From positions 1,213,311-1,277,310 of the forward strand of contig VZTG01007782.1 of assembly GCA_013397845.1 (NCBI GenBank): DNA of 64,000 bases, written 5' to 3'. A model generated the notes under the pieces. That model was not told where the DNA came from. It was given only the letters and a program-made list of their open reading frames with translations, and did not search any database. This stretch comes from Melanocharis versteri. Taxonomy: Eukaryota > Chordata > Aves > Passeriformes > Melanocharitidae. Every line of letters starts with the position of its first letter. Position 1 is the stretch's first letter. Below, one piece after another: positions 22,004 to 34,395 of the stretch. The position numbers and the translations under genes are program-made.

Positions 22004-25000
22004 ACACACTCTTCTTCCCTGAGAGCTTTTGTCTAAGTACTTGGCTACAAGCACATATTTGAAAACCTGGGCCTTGTTGCTTTAAAATATTCAAGCACGG
22101 GAGTAGGATTTTATAGCTGTCATCTGGATAATTAAACTCTTCATTAACAGTTGTTCACGAACCAGTAGGTGACCTTTAATTAGGGATGAAAGTACTCAGG
22201 AATGGATTTCAAACATTAAGAAACTGCAGAGGAACCCTTTTCCCTCCACTTCCCCAAGTCCATTGAAAATCTTTTGTAAAGCATTGGTTTTCCAACAGAA
22301 ATGATGCAGGGTGAGACAAAAATATGTTTCCAGGCCCAACTCATCAGATATATGCTTTGTTTAACCTTGCTGTAACTAAAATACTGTATTTTCTGTCTTC
22401 TGTCTCATGCAGTTTGCCATGTGTAACCTGTGTCTTTGTTACCCCAGCCTGGACACCTGCACCAAGTCGTACCCCTACCAAAAAAGAACAGGAAAAATCA
22501 ACAAGTTCACAATGAGAGGAGTGCACAGATGGGAACGTGCTGTATCTGTGAGTGGGTGGAAGATTGCAGGGCAGAATTGAGCAATATGGACATTTCTGTT
22601 GAGTCATTTGAATATCCAGTGCTAGAATTCTGCATTAAAGGGGCAGTTTAACTGAAGTATAGTTCCCAGGAAGAAAGCAATAGAAATTTGCATGGCAAAA
22701 TCCTATGGAGAGATAAAATTTAAAGAAAGTTCAAGTCAGTGTGGTTTAAAAGCAAGAATTGGTGTAAAGACAGAGTACATGCTGTCTCTGGAAAAAGACA
22801 GCAGCTCCTTTAGGGGCCATCTAGGCACCACACTGCACCATCGCCAGTCAGCTTTGCATTGCAATTCTGTGTATTCATGGTGAGCTGCAAATGCCTGATT
22901 AGCTTTAAATGCTCACAGTTTCTTCTTTTCTTGGCTATGCTGTGTGGACAGGCAGGTACCCCTTGGACATCTGTTCTCTTGCCCCTTCATTGCCTCAGCT
23001 CTACCCCATCTTGGTCCTTTCCACAATGATAGTTTGGGCTGTCTGTGCTTGGGAGTGCTCTGCTTTTACCTGCAGTCATGTAAGGAACAGAATCCACATC
23101 CCTTAGAAACATTTCTTCAGAAATCAGCGATTGGAAGACCAGAACAGTGCTCGTAGCTCTCTGTTCTGGGGTGCACAAGTCTTATGCTGCCTTCCAGCTT
23201 CTCTCTCTCTCATTTTTGGTTATTTGTTTGAGTGACTGTTGTGAGGATAACTGGCCCTTTGCCAAGCTTGAGACATTCTGCTTTGAAATAGTCATTGTTT
23301 GAGCCAGCTGATTTCCATAAATCAGGGTGATGCGAATAGATCCGTCTCTCTCTGACTCTACACGTTCCCTGGACTTTGTTGGGGAAAAAAACACCTAATT
23401 TTTTACATAGGTGATCCACAATTTTCCTCTCCCACATTGCCAGCTGCATTTTTGCCTTGTCCCACAGATGTCATGGTGGTATGAGGCAACCCTAAGTGCC
23501 CTGAGGAGGCTGGGGAAGGAGGAGGGAGGAAACGCGGTCTGGATAAAGTGGGGACATCAAAAAGTTAGAAAAGCACGGCCAAATCAGGGCAGTTTTTAAG
23601 TGACCCCCAAATGCTCCAAGAACAGCCAGGGCCCACATCAAAGAAACGCCCAAAGCCATTCTATTTTTTCATTCCCACTCTGTCCTGCAGTCAGGCAGGA
23701 TTCACTCTGCTGTGGGGTCTCTGCGTATGCCATGGGGTCTGTCTGGCAGGAGGCTGAGCCAAATACCAAGTTCAACAGTGGCACCAGAAACAGTGGTTTT
23801 GCTCAGTGCTGCACCTGTGCTGAAACACTGCTTCTCTGCAGAGCTAAGAACCTGGACTGGGCAAAGAGTTGAGTTGAACTACACTTTTTTCTAGAGGTGG
23901 TATATCCATGGCACTGTTTTCAACCACATCAATTTAACCAAGGTTTGGGGTTTTTTTTCCAGCAACTTCAACTTCTGCTACTGAGCATTACCTTTCTCTT
24001 GGACTACTTGTTCTTCCTTCCTCCAACAACCACTGCTGCCCACAACCATCACTTTTAGTACAAGTTTTCCTTCCTTCAGTGGACGGTGCCATATTTTCGT
24101 GTGATTACACTGGAGTCACAACCAAAACTCTCATTAGTCACTGAAAGAGCTTTCAAGGCATCAGCGCTCTATTTTTTCCCATAAGGGTGTTGTTTTTCTT
24201 CATGGCAGCACTCAGAATATTTTTCCACACACTTAATAGCATCGTAACTAGTGCTCAGCTTCGGCATCTGTCCTACAGCACACCGTTAATTCAGGCACGA
24301 GCTTGGTGGTGGTGCCTTTGGTCTCAGTTTCACTGTCCCTTCTGCACCTGTGTGAACCAAACAAGTGCCATCATTCTCCGGTCCTCAGAAGAGACTTCCA
24401 GTTTGACTGCCCTGATGGCAGGTGCTAGTCCTGTTTTGATGTTCACCAGAAGAGCCTGATTTCATCCCTGAGGAGGGCTGGCTGTGAAGTCATGAGAAAC
24501 TGAGGAGGAAATAGGTGACCTGTGTTCAGAACAGCCTCACCATTGCCCAGACACCTCGAAGGGCACGTGGAGGGCAGCCAGATCTCATGTGTAAACATAC
24601 GTAATTGCAATTCTGCCTCTCTCCTTGTTGCTGTAGATAAAGCTCCTCACACCAGCACTGCCAGTTCTGTGTCCCAGAACTCACAGCGCTGGAGCTGCAG
24701 TTTGTAAAGCACAGTGGGACCTCTCCTGTAAAGCATGCATGCATGCATTTATAACCACGAGTCAATAAAGGTCACTAAGAGTTAACTAGTTAGGCAATCA
24801 GAAAATTAATTGTGCAACTAATTAGGTCTGACCTAATTTCTGGAAAATAACCACCCAGGAATCCTTTGCTTTGTTTCCTCTCTCGGAATAATTCATCAGC
24901 AAATACATTTATTTCCTTTCTGTGAAGAGTCCCCGGTGAGTTGTAGCCCAAGTGGCTTCTGGTTACTTCTTTCATAATTGAAGACCCTTTGTCACTTTTT

Positions 25001-25503
25001 TGAAAAGGTGAGAAACACCACCAGTGCTGTGCCTGGCGTCCCCTTGCCAAGCAGGCACAGATGGCGATGCCTGAGGCTGCGAGTGAGGAGCCGAGGCTGT
25101 TTGCATAATGCGATCTCCACACTTCCCTCCTTCTGCAAAGCTCCAGTTAACACTTGCATGTAGACAACGGTGAACAAGGTAAGCAGAGAGCTCCAGAGGG
25201 ACCTCAGGGGTCCAGGATTCATGGACATGCACGGGGAGAACTCTTTTGAAGGCTGGGGGCTTTAGCATCCCTTTAGTCCTGGGAAACTGTTTGAGGGAAG
25301 GGCTTATGGTTTTACATGAGATAAGATGATGATCTGCCCTATTTTAATTAATACTTGCTGACACAAAAGCTGGTCCCCAGCAGTGCCCTTCTTACCCTCA
25401 TGGTTTTCTTCCCCTCCCGAAAGACCGAAAGAATAAAAAGGCTTTTGAAGGATAAGCCTGGAGAAGCACTCACTGCTACTCCAGTGAGGAGAATTGCAAA
25501 TAA

Positions 25504-25604
25504 GGGAGGGAGGGAAGGAGGGAGAGAGGGAGGGACGGGGATGGATGGATGGATGGATGGATGGATGGATGGATGGATGGATGGATGGATGGATGGATGG
25601 ATGG
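25504..25604. repeat. (GGGA)n plus perfect (ATGG)16 microsatellite
   Basis: A purine-rich GGGA/GGAG stretch (25504-25540) runs directly into 16 perfect ATGG units (25541-25604). A perfect array of this length is likely polymorphic. The repetitive peptides read across it on either strand (MDGW- or HPSI-type) are artefacts. Confidence 0.98.
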
Positions 25605-28600
25605 TGTTCAGGAAAATGAGATGCACTTAACAGCAGCTTTTGCCCTCTTTCAGAAGTAGAGTGGTTTTCTTAAGGCTGCAACCAGAAACCAGGTGGTATT
25701 GAAGCAAAATCTTCTGTGTCCGTGCTCTTCAGCCAGCAAAGAAAACATGGCTGTCGGAGGTAAGAATCTTAGTGAGGCTTTCAAAGGCTTTATACTTCTT
25801 TTTAATGTTGGCAAACTCTGAGGAAAAAATGTTGGGGAAGGAGGGAAGAGGATGACAAGGAGAATGAAATTTCTCTTGCTTAAAATAAAACTATACAAAT
25901 ATTTCGTATGAGGGGAGTGAAGAGATTTGCACTGAGGTGGCTCATAAAAAAAAAAAAGTTTAATTTTTCAAGCTGGGCCTCCTAGAGCGAGCAATGCTCT
26001 GCGCAGAGACCAATATTCATCCCTGTTCAGAGAACCAGCACAAGGACTATTTCCACAATAAATGACCTTTTAAAGTGGGGCTGACATGATGTGTAAGTTT
26101 TGTGCTGGCCCTCTGCACTGCAGCAAATTGCATGTTGAGGAGGGAATGCTTGTCTTTCGCCCATGAAAAATGGCCCACGCCTGCCCCGTCGCCCCCAGCC
26201 ACTCCTAACACACATTTGTTTATGTGCACTTTGGGCTCCAAGGCTCTGCATCACGGAATAGTACCCGAGCAACACGCTGTTTTAAGGTAAAATGCGTGGT
26301 AAAATCCTCCCCCAAAAGACAGGTGACTGCTACCTATTTCCTGGGATCAGGGCAGTCTTTTCTGAGCTGAAAATCACAGGAAGGAGGCAGACAGGCTACA
26401 GGAGCACCTGAGATTCTGTCTGTTCTAGCTGTATGAAGGAAAAAAGGGAAGGAACATTTGATCTGAGTGTCTCAGCCCTCAGCCTCTTCAAGCCAACATC
26501 CTTCCCTCTGCAACAGGGTGGTTAAAGGGCTGGAAGATCATGAGACCCCACCAAATTTGCCTTGTGGGCTTGTCATTGCTTCTGACATGGATTTGTATGT
26601 GCTCTTACTTAGAAGCAAACCAAATGAACTACTCTGTTGGATTACAGCCAAATTCACACACGACACAAAAAATACCCCCATGTTTCATCACCAAGCACCA
26701 CTTTCACCATTACTGAATGCAATTCTCTCACTGCCTCATCACCTCTAGTCTTTATCTCTATATTTCCTTACAGTTTCCTTGAAAAAAAATCTTTTCCTGA
26801 TCAAGCCCTTCCTAGTGCCAGAAAGCCTGTGTGCAATAAGCCGTTCCCATGTCTGCTCAGGGTACTGATATCTCCACTAGTGGCAGGGTAAACTCTCTTC
26901 TTGCCTCATGCCTGCACAGGACAGGCAGTCCAGGACCCCATCCCTCTCTGCTTCCTGGGCAATAATATCAAAAATCAGCAATCACAGCAGGATCTGCAGA
27001 CTGACTCAAGCCTCTGCTGCACCCCTCAGAGGTCACCAGAGCTGTGCAGCCTGGCAAACTCAAAAATGTATATGCAAGGCATGTCCTCCCCAGACAGCGT
27101 GGTAGGTGCTGCAAAACGAGAGCAAGACCTCAGTGCTTTTGCAGAATTGCTTTTGTTCACGCTCTGCATCAGAGCAACTTGCAGAGAGAAGCATGTGAAA
27201 TAAGTGAGCACATATTGTCCCACCTGCTGTGTGGGCATGAAAGCCAAACAGACAGTGGGGGCTGCATGGAGGAGAGCAGGCAGCGGGCTGGAGAGTCCCT
27301 GCCCTCCCCTCTGTTTTACACGGCTTCTTTGTTCTCGTGCAGAATATTTTTATACAGGTGCGTATGATGAGCAAGACCAAGACTGGAGCTCGGGAAGTGA
27401 GGAAACGAGCATGTTGTGATTTGCTAGTGCACTCTTCTTGCTCTTTGCTCCTTGCTAAGAGCCAGGACACCAAAATAATGTGGTGCTTGAACACCATTAA
27501 CTACTGAAGGGCACGATGTGCAGGGTCCATGAGAGCAAACTAAGCTCGACAGCTACTCCAGGGCCCTGGCTTTGGGTGAGGGAAGAGTTGGCCCCCAGGT
27601 CTACATATTCTTTGTGCACAGCATTTCAAAAGCTAAAGCATCCACTTGTGCAGAGCAGGAGAAGCACGCAGTCAGTCTGGTTACAAGGAGCAGAAGGCAC
27701 TCGCAGCTCTGCTACAATTACAGCTCCTTCTTGTCTCCTTCATTATTCACCAAGTTGCACCACATTTCTCTCCTATAATCCCCTTCTGTGTTTTCCTCCT
27801 GCACCTCTCAAGGAATATGTGGCCTCTTTCCTTCTTTTTTGCTCAAGTGCTTTCAGTTTCTGCCCTTTCCCTCTCTGTTACATTTCTTTGAACCACCCTG
27901 GATTTTTCCTTTCTGACGGGAATATTCTGCGCTCCTCAAGCATAAAAGCAGCTGGGAGGGGAAATAGAGAGGCTCAAGGCAGAAGGACTGAGGTTGATCA
28001 AGAGACTGATGGGTGGGACAATTTCTTCTTGAGGGACTTAGAAGAAGAAGAGGAAGGATAAAACTTGGCCTAGCCCAAAGGATCTGTCCTGGTTTGGGGT
28101 AGACTTTTGAAATCAAAGACTGAGCCCTTCAGAAGGGCTACATTTAGATACATTATGATGGAGAGGTAGAGGTGCTAGCAGTTATGAAAACGTTGTCACA
28201 TTATTTACAGGACGTTGGCTGGCATTTTCCAGCTAATAAGAGCAATAGTAAAGAAAGCTGCTGTGCTTTAAAAGCACTGCCAGATAAAAAAAGGCACTGC
28301 TAAGCAGCCTCCAGCCACAAAATCAGGCTGACTGGATGCATAAACCCCACACTCCACAGGTGGCCCAGCCAAGCTCCTAGGATTGAGAAGCTGCTCCAGA
28401 AAGCAGAAATGCCGATTGCTGGGAAATTGCTGTGAACACGCAATTTTCCCCTCTTCACACTCCTATCTCTTAGCACATTTTCTTTCTGCCTGGTAAGCCC
28501 CGTGGGCAGAGAGCAAGGGCAGATGGGGACCTGGGGATGGGCTGTCCCCAGCAGCTGGGTGTGGAGGGGCCAGAGGACAAGGCAAGCTTGTGCAATGCAC

Positions 28601-31600
28601 CTCAGCTCTCCCAGCACCGGGGCTGTGTGGCCACCTGCTATTTTTGTCCTTGAGAAGTTTTGTCGTGGTTTTTTATCCATTCCCTTAATGGGATTAAGTC
28701 ACAGTTGCACAGAATACCCAGCCTCAACCCATCCATATTAATAATTCAGAAGCTTCTCTTTCCTCTTAATAGAAAGCAGCTGCTCTGGATTTCTACAGTA
28801 TCCAGTGTTTAGCATATGAATGGGATGACATTAGCTACCCTGCTGCTCAATAGCTGTTTGTCCATCTAGACTCCACTCATGCATCTGCCAGGAATGGACT
28901 TCAGGCTTTCCAGGAGCAGTGAGTATTTCCTTCTCCTTTCTCGTGCCTCAGCCTCACCAAATTTTTCTGGACAGCTCATTTAATCCTTTCTCTTGCCATG
29001 ACTGAGGGAGAAGAAGCTGCTACACTCTTCCTCCAGACTTCTCTTAGACCAAAACTATTCCTCCCAGAGCTTTTCCTATTTTATCTAGAAGAAGGATGTG
29101 GCATTTCAGTGTAGCCTAATGAAAATGTGCACATGGTACTAGAAGAAAAACCAGGTCTGGCTTGTTGCTTTGAGGTTAGAGGCCAACAGCCTTCACATAG
29201 CAACACACACTCTATATTCGGTCAAGGTTCCATTGACCTCTGAGCCATTTTGGACAAATGGTATAAGTTTTTCTGCAGAGACTTAAGGTCCTGACACATT
29301 TGAGATTGTTGCAAAATAAAATGTAGTGACTTGTACAGCAGCTCAGGTCAGAGATCCGTTTTGACCTCTGAATTATTTTTCCTTCTCAGAAAGTAAGGTT
29401 CCATAGATTTGCAGAGAGGGTTTTTTTTGTTTACTAACCAGTTCAGTTGGTAAAAATATTGTGGATTAGCAAATCCCATGCTTTCACACCCCAGGATAAT
29501 GTGCTCATTATATCAGAGAACTTGTGACCTTGCGAGGCTTTTAGGTGAGGTGTTTAAAAAAGCAAACCACCATCCCTTTTTTTATAGCAATGCCCGTGTG
29601 CTGGCTGCCATCAGGACACTGCTGGGCACCTCTTATTCTCCTCTGCTTCAGTCCTCAGGGACTCCAGCGTTCCTGGCACACGTGCAGCAGCTGGAAATGC
29701 TCACTCACCGCTCTGTTTCCAGAACGCCTTTGATCAGTTTCAGGCCATCGCATCCCAGAGGAGTTTATCGTGATGGACTTTCACAGCAGTCACTTTGTGC
29801 TAGTGAAACAGTAAAAATACCAATAAATTCTGGGCTTGCTTTGTGGCAATACAATAGGCTTTTATACCCAAGGCTCAGGCTCAGAGAAGGACATGAAAAC
29901 CAAGGCTGAGCAGCAGGAGCTGACAGAAGTTTTTGAGTAACTGAAAACTTTTGAAGAGCATAAAAATCAGGCGTTTTGCCTATGGGAATATAGAAGAGCT
30001 TGCAGCCAGGAAAGCTGGCGTACAAATGATGGGCATGGCCCGTGGTAACATCAGGCTCCTGGGGCAGTCCAGGCACAAACAGAGGCACATAATCCCAAAG
30101 AGGTGAGAGAGCAGCACTCCAAAGGGCACGTCCAACCTGCTTGGATTCATCAGGGTGCTTGGGTAGCTCACCCTTATCCTGGTCTATGGAAAAGAGTGTT
30201 TCAAGCTGCTGAACATCGAGGGAAATTTTTCCCATTGCCCAGAGAGACACTGATATTTTCATTCTATGCCTCGTGTGCCTCAGGCTTGTAAGGTGGTGGA
30301 AAAGCCTGGCTTTCATTCCTGGGAAGCGTCTGAAATCTCTCACGGAGGGCACAAACTGGAGGGTACAGTGCTGCAGCTTCTGGCTCAGGAGAGAGCTGTG
30401 GAACCAGAGGTGAGGTGAATGACCCGTGTGCGACGGGTCCATCGCAGGGAGCCAATTCCACAGTGCTCACTCTGCCTCATTCACAGTACGCCTTGCAGGG
30501 AATATTTGCCTGGATCCACCACCGCTCACGGATGGCAAACAGCAGGCACAGCAGCCTCTGGCATGACGCTGTGTGCTGGCTGCTCCCCCCATGCAGGTCA
30601 GCCGTGTGCCAGGGAGTTTCCTGCTCTGCGCTGCTGTGCCTGGAAAATGAGTTACTCTGAGACTGACACTGTGGCGTGCTCCCACACACAGCTGCAGAGT
30701 GAGCTATTTAACTGCACAGGCATTATTGAGGCACAGGCTGCAGTGCCTGTTTTCTTTCTGAGGTGAAAAAAGGAGCATTACATCATGCCTATACTGAGAA
30801 ACACTCCTTCCTTAAGGACGACAGCACGAAGTTTGTCTCAAGATGCGTGATTAAAATGCAAGGGTGCTCGCAGGCAGGGAAGGGAGAGGCTGGCTTCTTC
30901 CACCTTGGCTTGTGACCTTGCCCTCGTTATTCCTCTGCTTCCCACCTGTGGGAGACAACTGTTTGGAGTTAGGGTGGGGTGTGCAAGGGAATTTTTGTGG
31001 TCCCATCTATGGAAAAGCAGCGAGGTGCCCAGCATCTCCTGGGGGTCTGAGGAGAGCAAAGGACTGTGAGGGTCCCTGGAGTGCACACTCAGTTTTGGCC
31101 TGGGAGGGTGGGAGGGAACTTCAGGGGATGCTCACGTGGTTGTGCTTGACCCACGGCCAACCCTGTGAACCCATCCCTGGAGGGACCTCAGCACACGCAG
31201 GGGATGAGAATTTAACCCCTCTGCAAGCACTCTGTGGGTGCTCAGCACTTTGCTGCCTTCTGCATGTCAACTGGAATGTGCTCAGGAATAAAAAAGAGCT
31301 GTAACAGGGCTGAGTCAGATCACTGGCACCATGGCTGTAGTTTCTCCTGTGCTGTGTGGAAGACCCCCAAATTTTAATTCCACTGCCCCTGCTGTTGAAG
31401 CCGACAGGATGCATTTAATACCAGGTGAGGAGTTGGGGACAGTGCTGCACACGCCAACGAACCCTTACAGGAGTCTGGCAGAAGAGCTTCGATCACAGCA
31501 AAAAGGCAGATTTCATCTTGATGTATCTTTGGTCACGTGCTGCTGCAAATATGTCATTTTGTTGCTCTCTCTCCTCCCTCTCAAATAAATATTGCACCTA

Positions 31601-32990
31601 GAAGGAAATTCAGAAAAACAGATTATTTCCAGCCCTGTAAGAGATGCGGATTCACTTCAGGATTTCTCTCTCTGCACTGATAAAGCCTTACACTGTGCTT
31701 TCAAGGACTTTTTAAAATGCATTTCTGGGTTTTTCCACTTACAGGACAAAAGATTAATTGTATCAATAAAAAGACAATGTGCTCTGTGAGTCAGTTTTGC
31801 TATACTGAGGTTACAGCTCCTGTATAGAGGTCAGTTCTCTGAGGCCCCCAGTAACTCCTACAAAGCGTTCCACGTGCTCGGGAGGAAGGAGAACCTCCGA
31901 GTTTCCTTGGGAAGACTGTGGAAATAAGTATTTTCCAAATGTCCTTGGACACGAGTTGATGCCCAGGTTACAAGTTTTGAACACAGGCAGCTTAAATGGG
32001 CTGCAGTAGTGGGGCTCCCCCTTAGTTTGTTTAACGATATCAGATGCACTTCGGTGATTACACTTAGAAACTGGTATTAAATCTTCTTCAATAAGAAAAC
32101 TTACTTTGATTTTTCTGCATTGCTACCTATACCACCATAATCTATTGATAAAGTACCAAGAATATAGGTATCATATATTGGCCTAACATGTTCACACTTT
32201 ATTAATTATAACAATGTAAGATGCTTTTTTTGAAAAATTTGAGAAAAGTCTGAAAATTAAAACAGCAGCGGCAAAACCCCTACAAAACGAAACTTGAAAC
32301 ACCACCATGTTCCTGGAGCTATTCCTGGAAAGGTTGTCATGTTTGTGTGAAATCCTGGGGAGGGAATGTATGCAAGCATTCTGCTCGTCATGAGCCCCAA
32401 ACACCCACAACGCTGCTAGATTCAATGTAATGATATGTTCTGAAACAAGAAACACTGCAAAGCAAACTAAACAACCCTTCGATGCTTTTTGACACACAGA
32501 AGGGAAAGGTGCCCAGGGAATGTTGTTTTTCCACCCAACACACCGGACCCACAATGATGAACCACAAGGCTCCAAGAAAAACGTACAGCCAGGTTTCCAA
32601 CAACAGCAAAACCTGACCACAGGAGGGAGAAGTCAGTGCCTGAGGAAGAAGGGGTTCTCTGTGGGATGGTTGCTCCCATTAAAGCTTTAGCTATGGTCTC
32701 TAGGACTGGAGACAGAGGCTCTGCCCTGGAAAATATTTATTTCTTCCTAGAAGCAGTGTTAGTGAGCATCGATGTCTGCTGAGGAATGTACTTGGGGGTT
32801 CGTGTAACAGGAAAATCAGAACATGAAATAGAATTCCTACAGTTTGCTGCCTTTCTCGTTGCAGACTGGAGGCTCATCCCAAGGGGAGTACCTGAATTGT
32901 ATTAATTAGTAATTATTAAAGTAATTAGTAAAGGAATATCTGCAACAAAAAGTGTGCTTTGTTCATATGCTCATAACATATCTGGTTTTA
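25605..32990. other. Intergenic region 2, no gene recognised
   Basis: No exon is recognised. The stretch has GC-richer parts (about 26900-27700 and 28300-31400) where open frames are longer by chance. The longest is a 225-codon frame on the minus strand at 29765-30442 with no recognisable domain, discussed in the findings. No CpG-island-like promoter is seen. Confidence 0.65.
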
Positions 32991-33189
32991 TATCCCAGAG
33001 GGTGGTTGGGCACTGGAACAAGCTCCCCAGGGAAGTGGTCACAACACCAAGCCTGACAGAGTTCAAGAAGCGTTTGGACAGGGCTCTCAGGCACATGCTG
33101 TGACCCTTGGGGTGTTCTGTGCAAGGCTGGGAGCTGCACACTGTGATCCTGATGGGCCCCTTCTAAGTCAGCATATTCCGTGATTCTGG
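32991..33189 (+). mobile_element. CR1 LINE, truncated 3' end
   Basis: Second CR1 tail, of a different subfamily type from the copy at 2851. Diagnostic blocks are 'gggcactggaaca', 'gctccccagggaagtggtca', 'gagttcaagaagcgtttgga' and the terminal 'cagcatattccgtgattctg'. It is about 200 bp, 5'-truncated and non-coding, in + orientation. The edges are approximate. Confidence 0.93.
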
Positions 33190-34330
33190 GGTTCCTTAAT
33201 ATTTCCTTCCTGTCACTGATCTTGTAAGAGTACTGAAGTCTTGAAGACAAAGGACATTCTACCTCATATCACATAAATATGATTTACCCCATGAACATAC
33301 AGAGTGCCACCCTAACAACACGATCGGAGTGCGGAGCTCACCTTAAACCCAGGAAGGGACAAAATTGGGCAATTCATTACCTAAATCATGGTGTAAACCC
33401 GGACTGAACCATCCAGTTCTCCATCAGGTATGCACAGAGTGCTTTTCAGATTGCTGGAAGACTATATTCTTCTTAGGGCTAGCTCAAGGCTCCTTGGCTG
33501 TTTTGCTGCCTCAAGGATGAGGACAGAAATAACAAATACAGACCGAAAACAGAATCACAGTGAGAGCCCTCCAGATCCACCCAGCACTGTTCCCCCCAGC
33601 TAAACCAAGCCCGACTGATTTTAAAAAAACTCTCTCTTCTTTTTCATCTGCTTGATTGAAGGGTCATAGGCAAAAATAGAGTTTTTTAGAAATACTGCTA
33701 CACATTACGTTATTGTTTTTCATCTAGAATGTGAAGTGACTGGCCTGTCTTTATTGGAACAGATGCTCTATGGCATCGAAATCTTGTATTGATGAATTGT
33801 CTCCCTGCAATTAATCAGTGTGTCCATTCCTATAGGCAGGTTGGAGAATTGTGGTTTACAGACCTGGGCAGCCTTCCATATTCAACTCACTGGGGGTATG
33901 AAAAACACAAGGAAAATAAATATCCTGGTGCATAACAAATATCTAGCAGGGACTGGCATGGAGTCTATTCTATCAGCTCCTGCATGTGAGCTCTGAAGAA
34001 TGAAGGCCCAGAATACTTGCCATGTGGATTTTTATTAACGATCATGAAACAAATCTATGGAGATTCTGACACAAGAAATTTGTGCTGCTCTGGAGGCAGC
34101 TGAATTATTCCATTTGCAATTTATGCTGAAGATTTGCAGCCTCTAAGAGATCTCAAAGAAAGCCCTGCTGGAGCTAGAACCAGAAACCAGTTGAGTACCA
34201 CATGACTTTTGGGTATGATGGAAAATCTTTCTCACTGCTGGGGAGAAGAGAGTTACTGAGTTTAAATATTTCAAGCTGCAACCGTAAGAAAGAAGAAATT
34301 CAGACATATTTGTCTTTGCTTCATGACACA

Positions 34331-34346
34331 GGGGGAGAGAGAGAGG

Positions 34347-34379
<33 letters not shown>

Positions 34380-34395
34380 AAAAAAAGGAAGAAAA
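34331..34395. repeat. (GA)n microsatellite, purine tract
   Basis: About 65 bp of GA/GGA units turning into GAAA and poly-A, almost pure purine on the + strand. Confidence 0.95.

Larger units (their letters stand above)
18931..25500. other. Intergenic region 1, no gene recognised
   Basis: I see no exon or ORF with recognisable protein character. Short open frames on both strands are consistent with chance. Notable items are a perfect estrogen response element (20717-20729), a hairpin with octamer motifs (21941-22003) and a short CATG repeat (about 24734-24747). Confidence 0.7.

Noticed and set aside
25355..25630. Open frames reading MDGW or HPSI repeats
   Set aside because: They are translations of the (ATGG)n microsatellite on the two strands, not proteins. 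The array is a simple repeat, not CRISPR, as there are no spacers.
27516..28061. 181-codon + strand open frame ending in an acidic tail
   Set aside because: Ser/Pro/Cys-rich, with no domain. The acidic end reflects a local GAAGAAGAAG run.
28086..28110. LTR start resembling avian TGTCCTGGTTT-type repeats
   Set aside because: Only the first dozen bases resemble it. No LTR body, polyadenylation region or partner copy follows.
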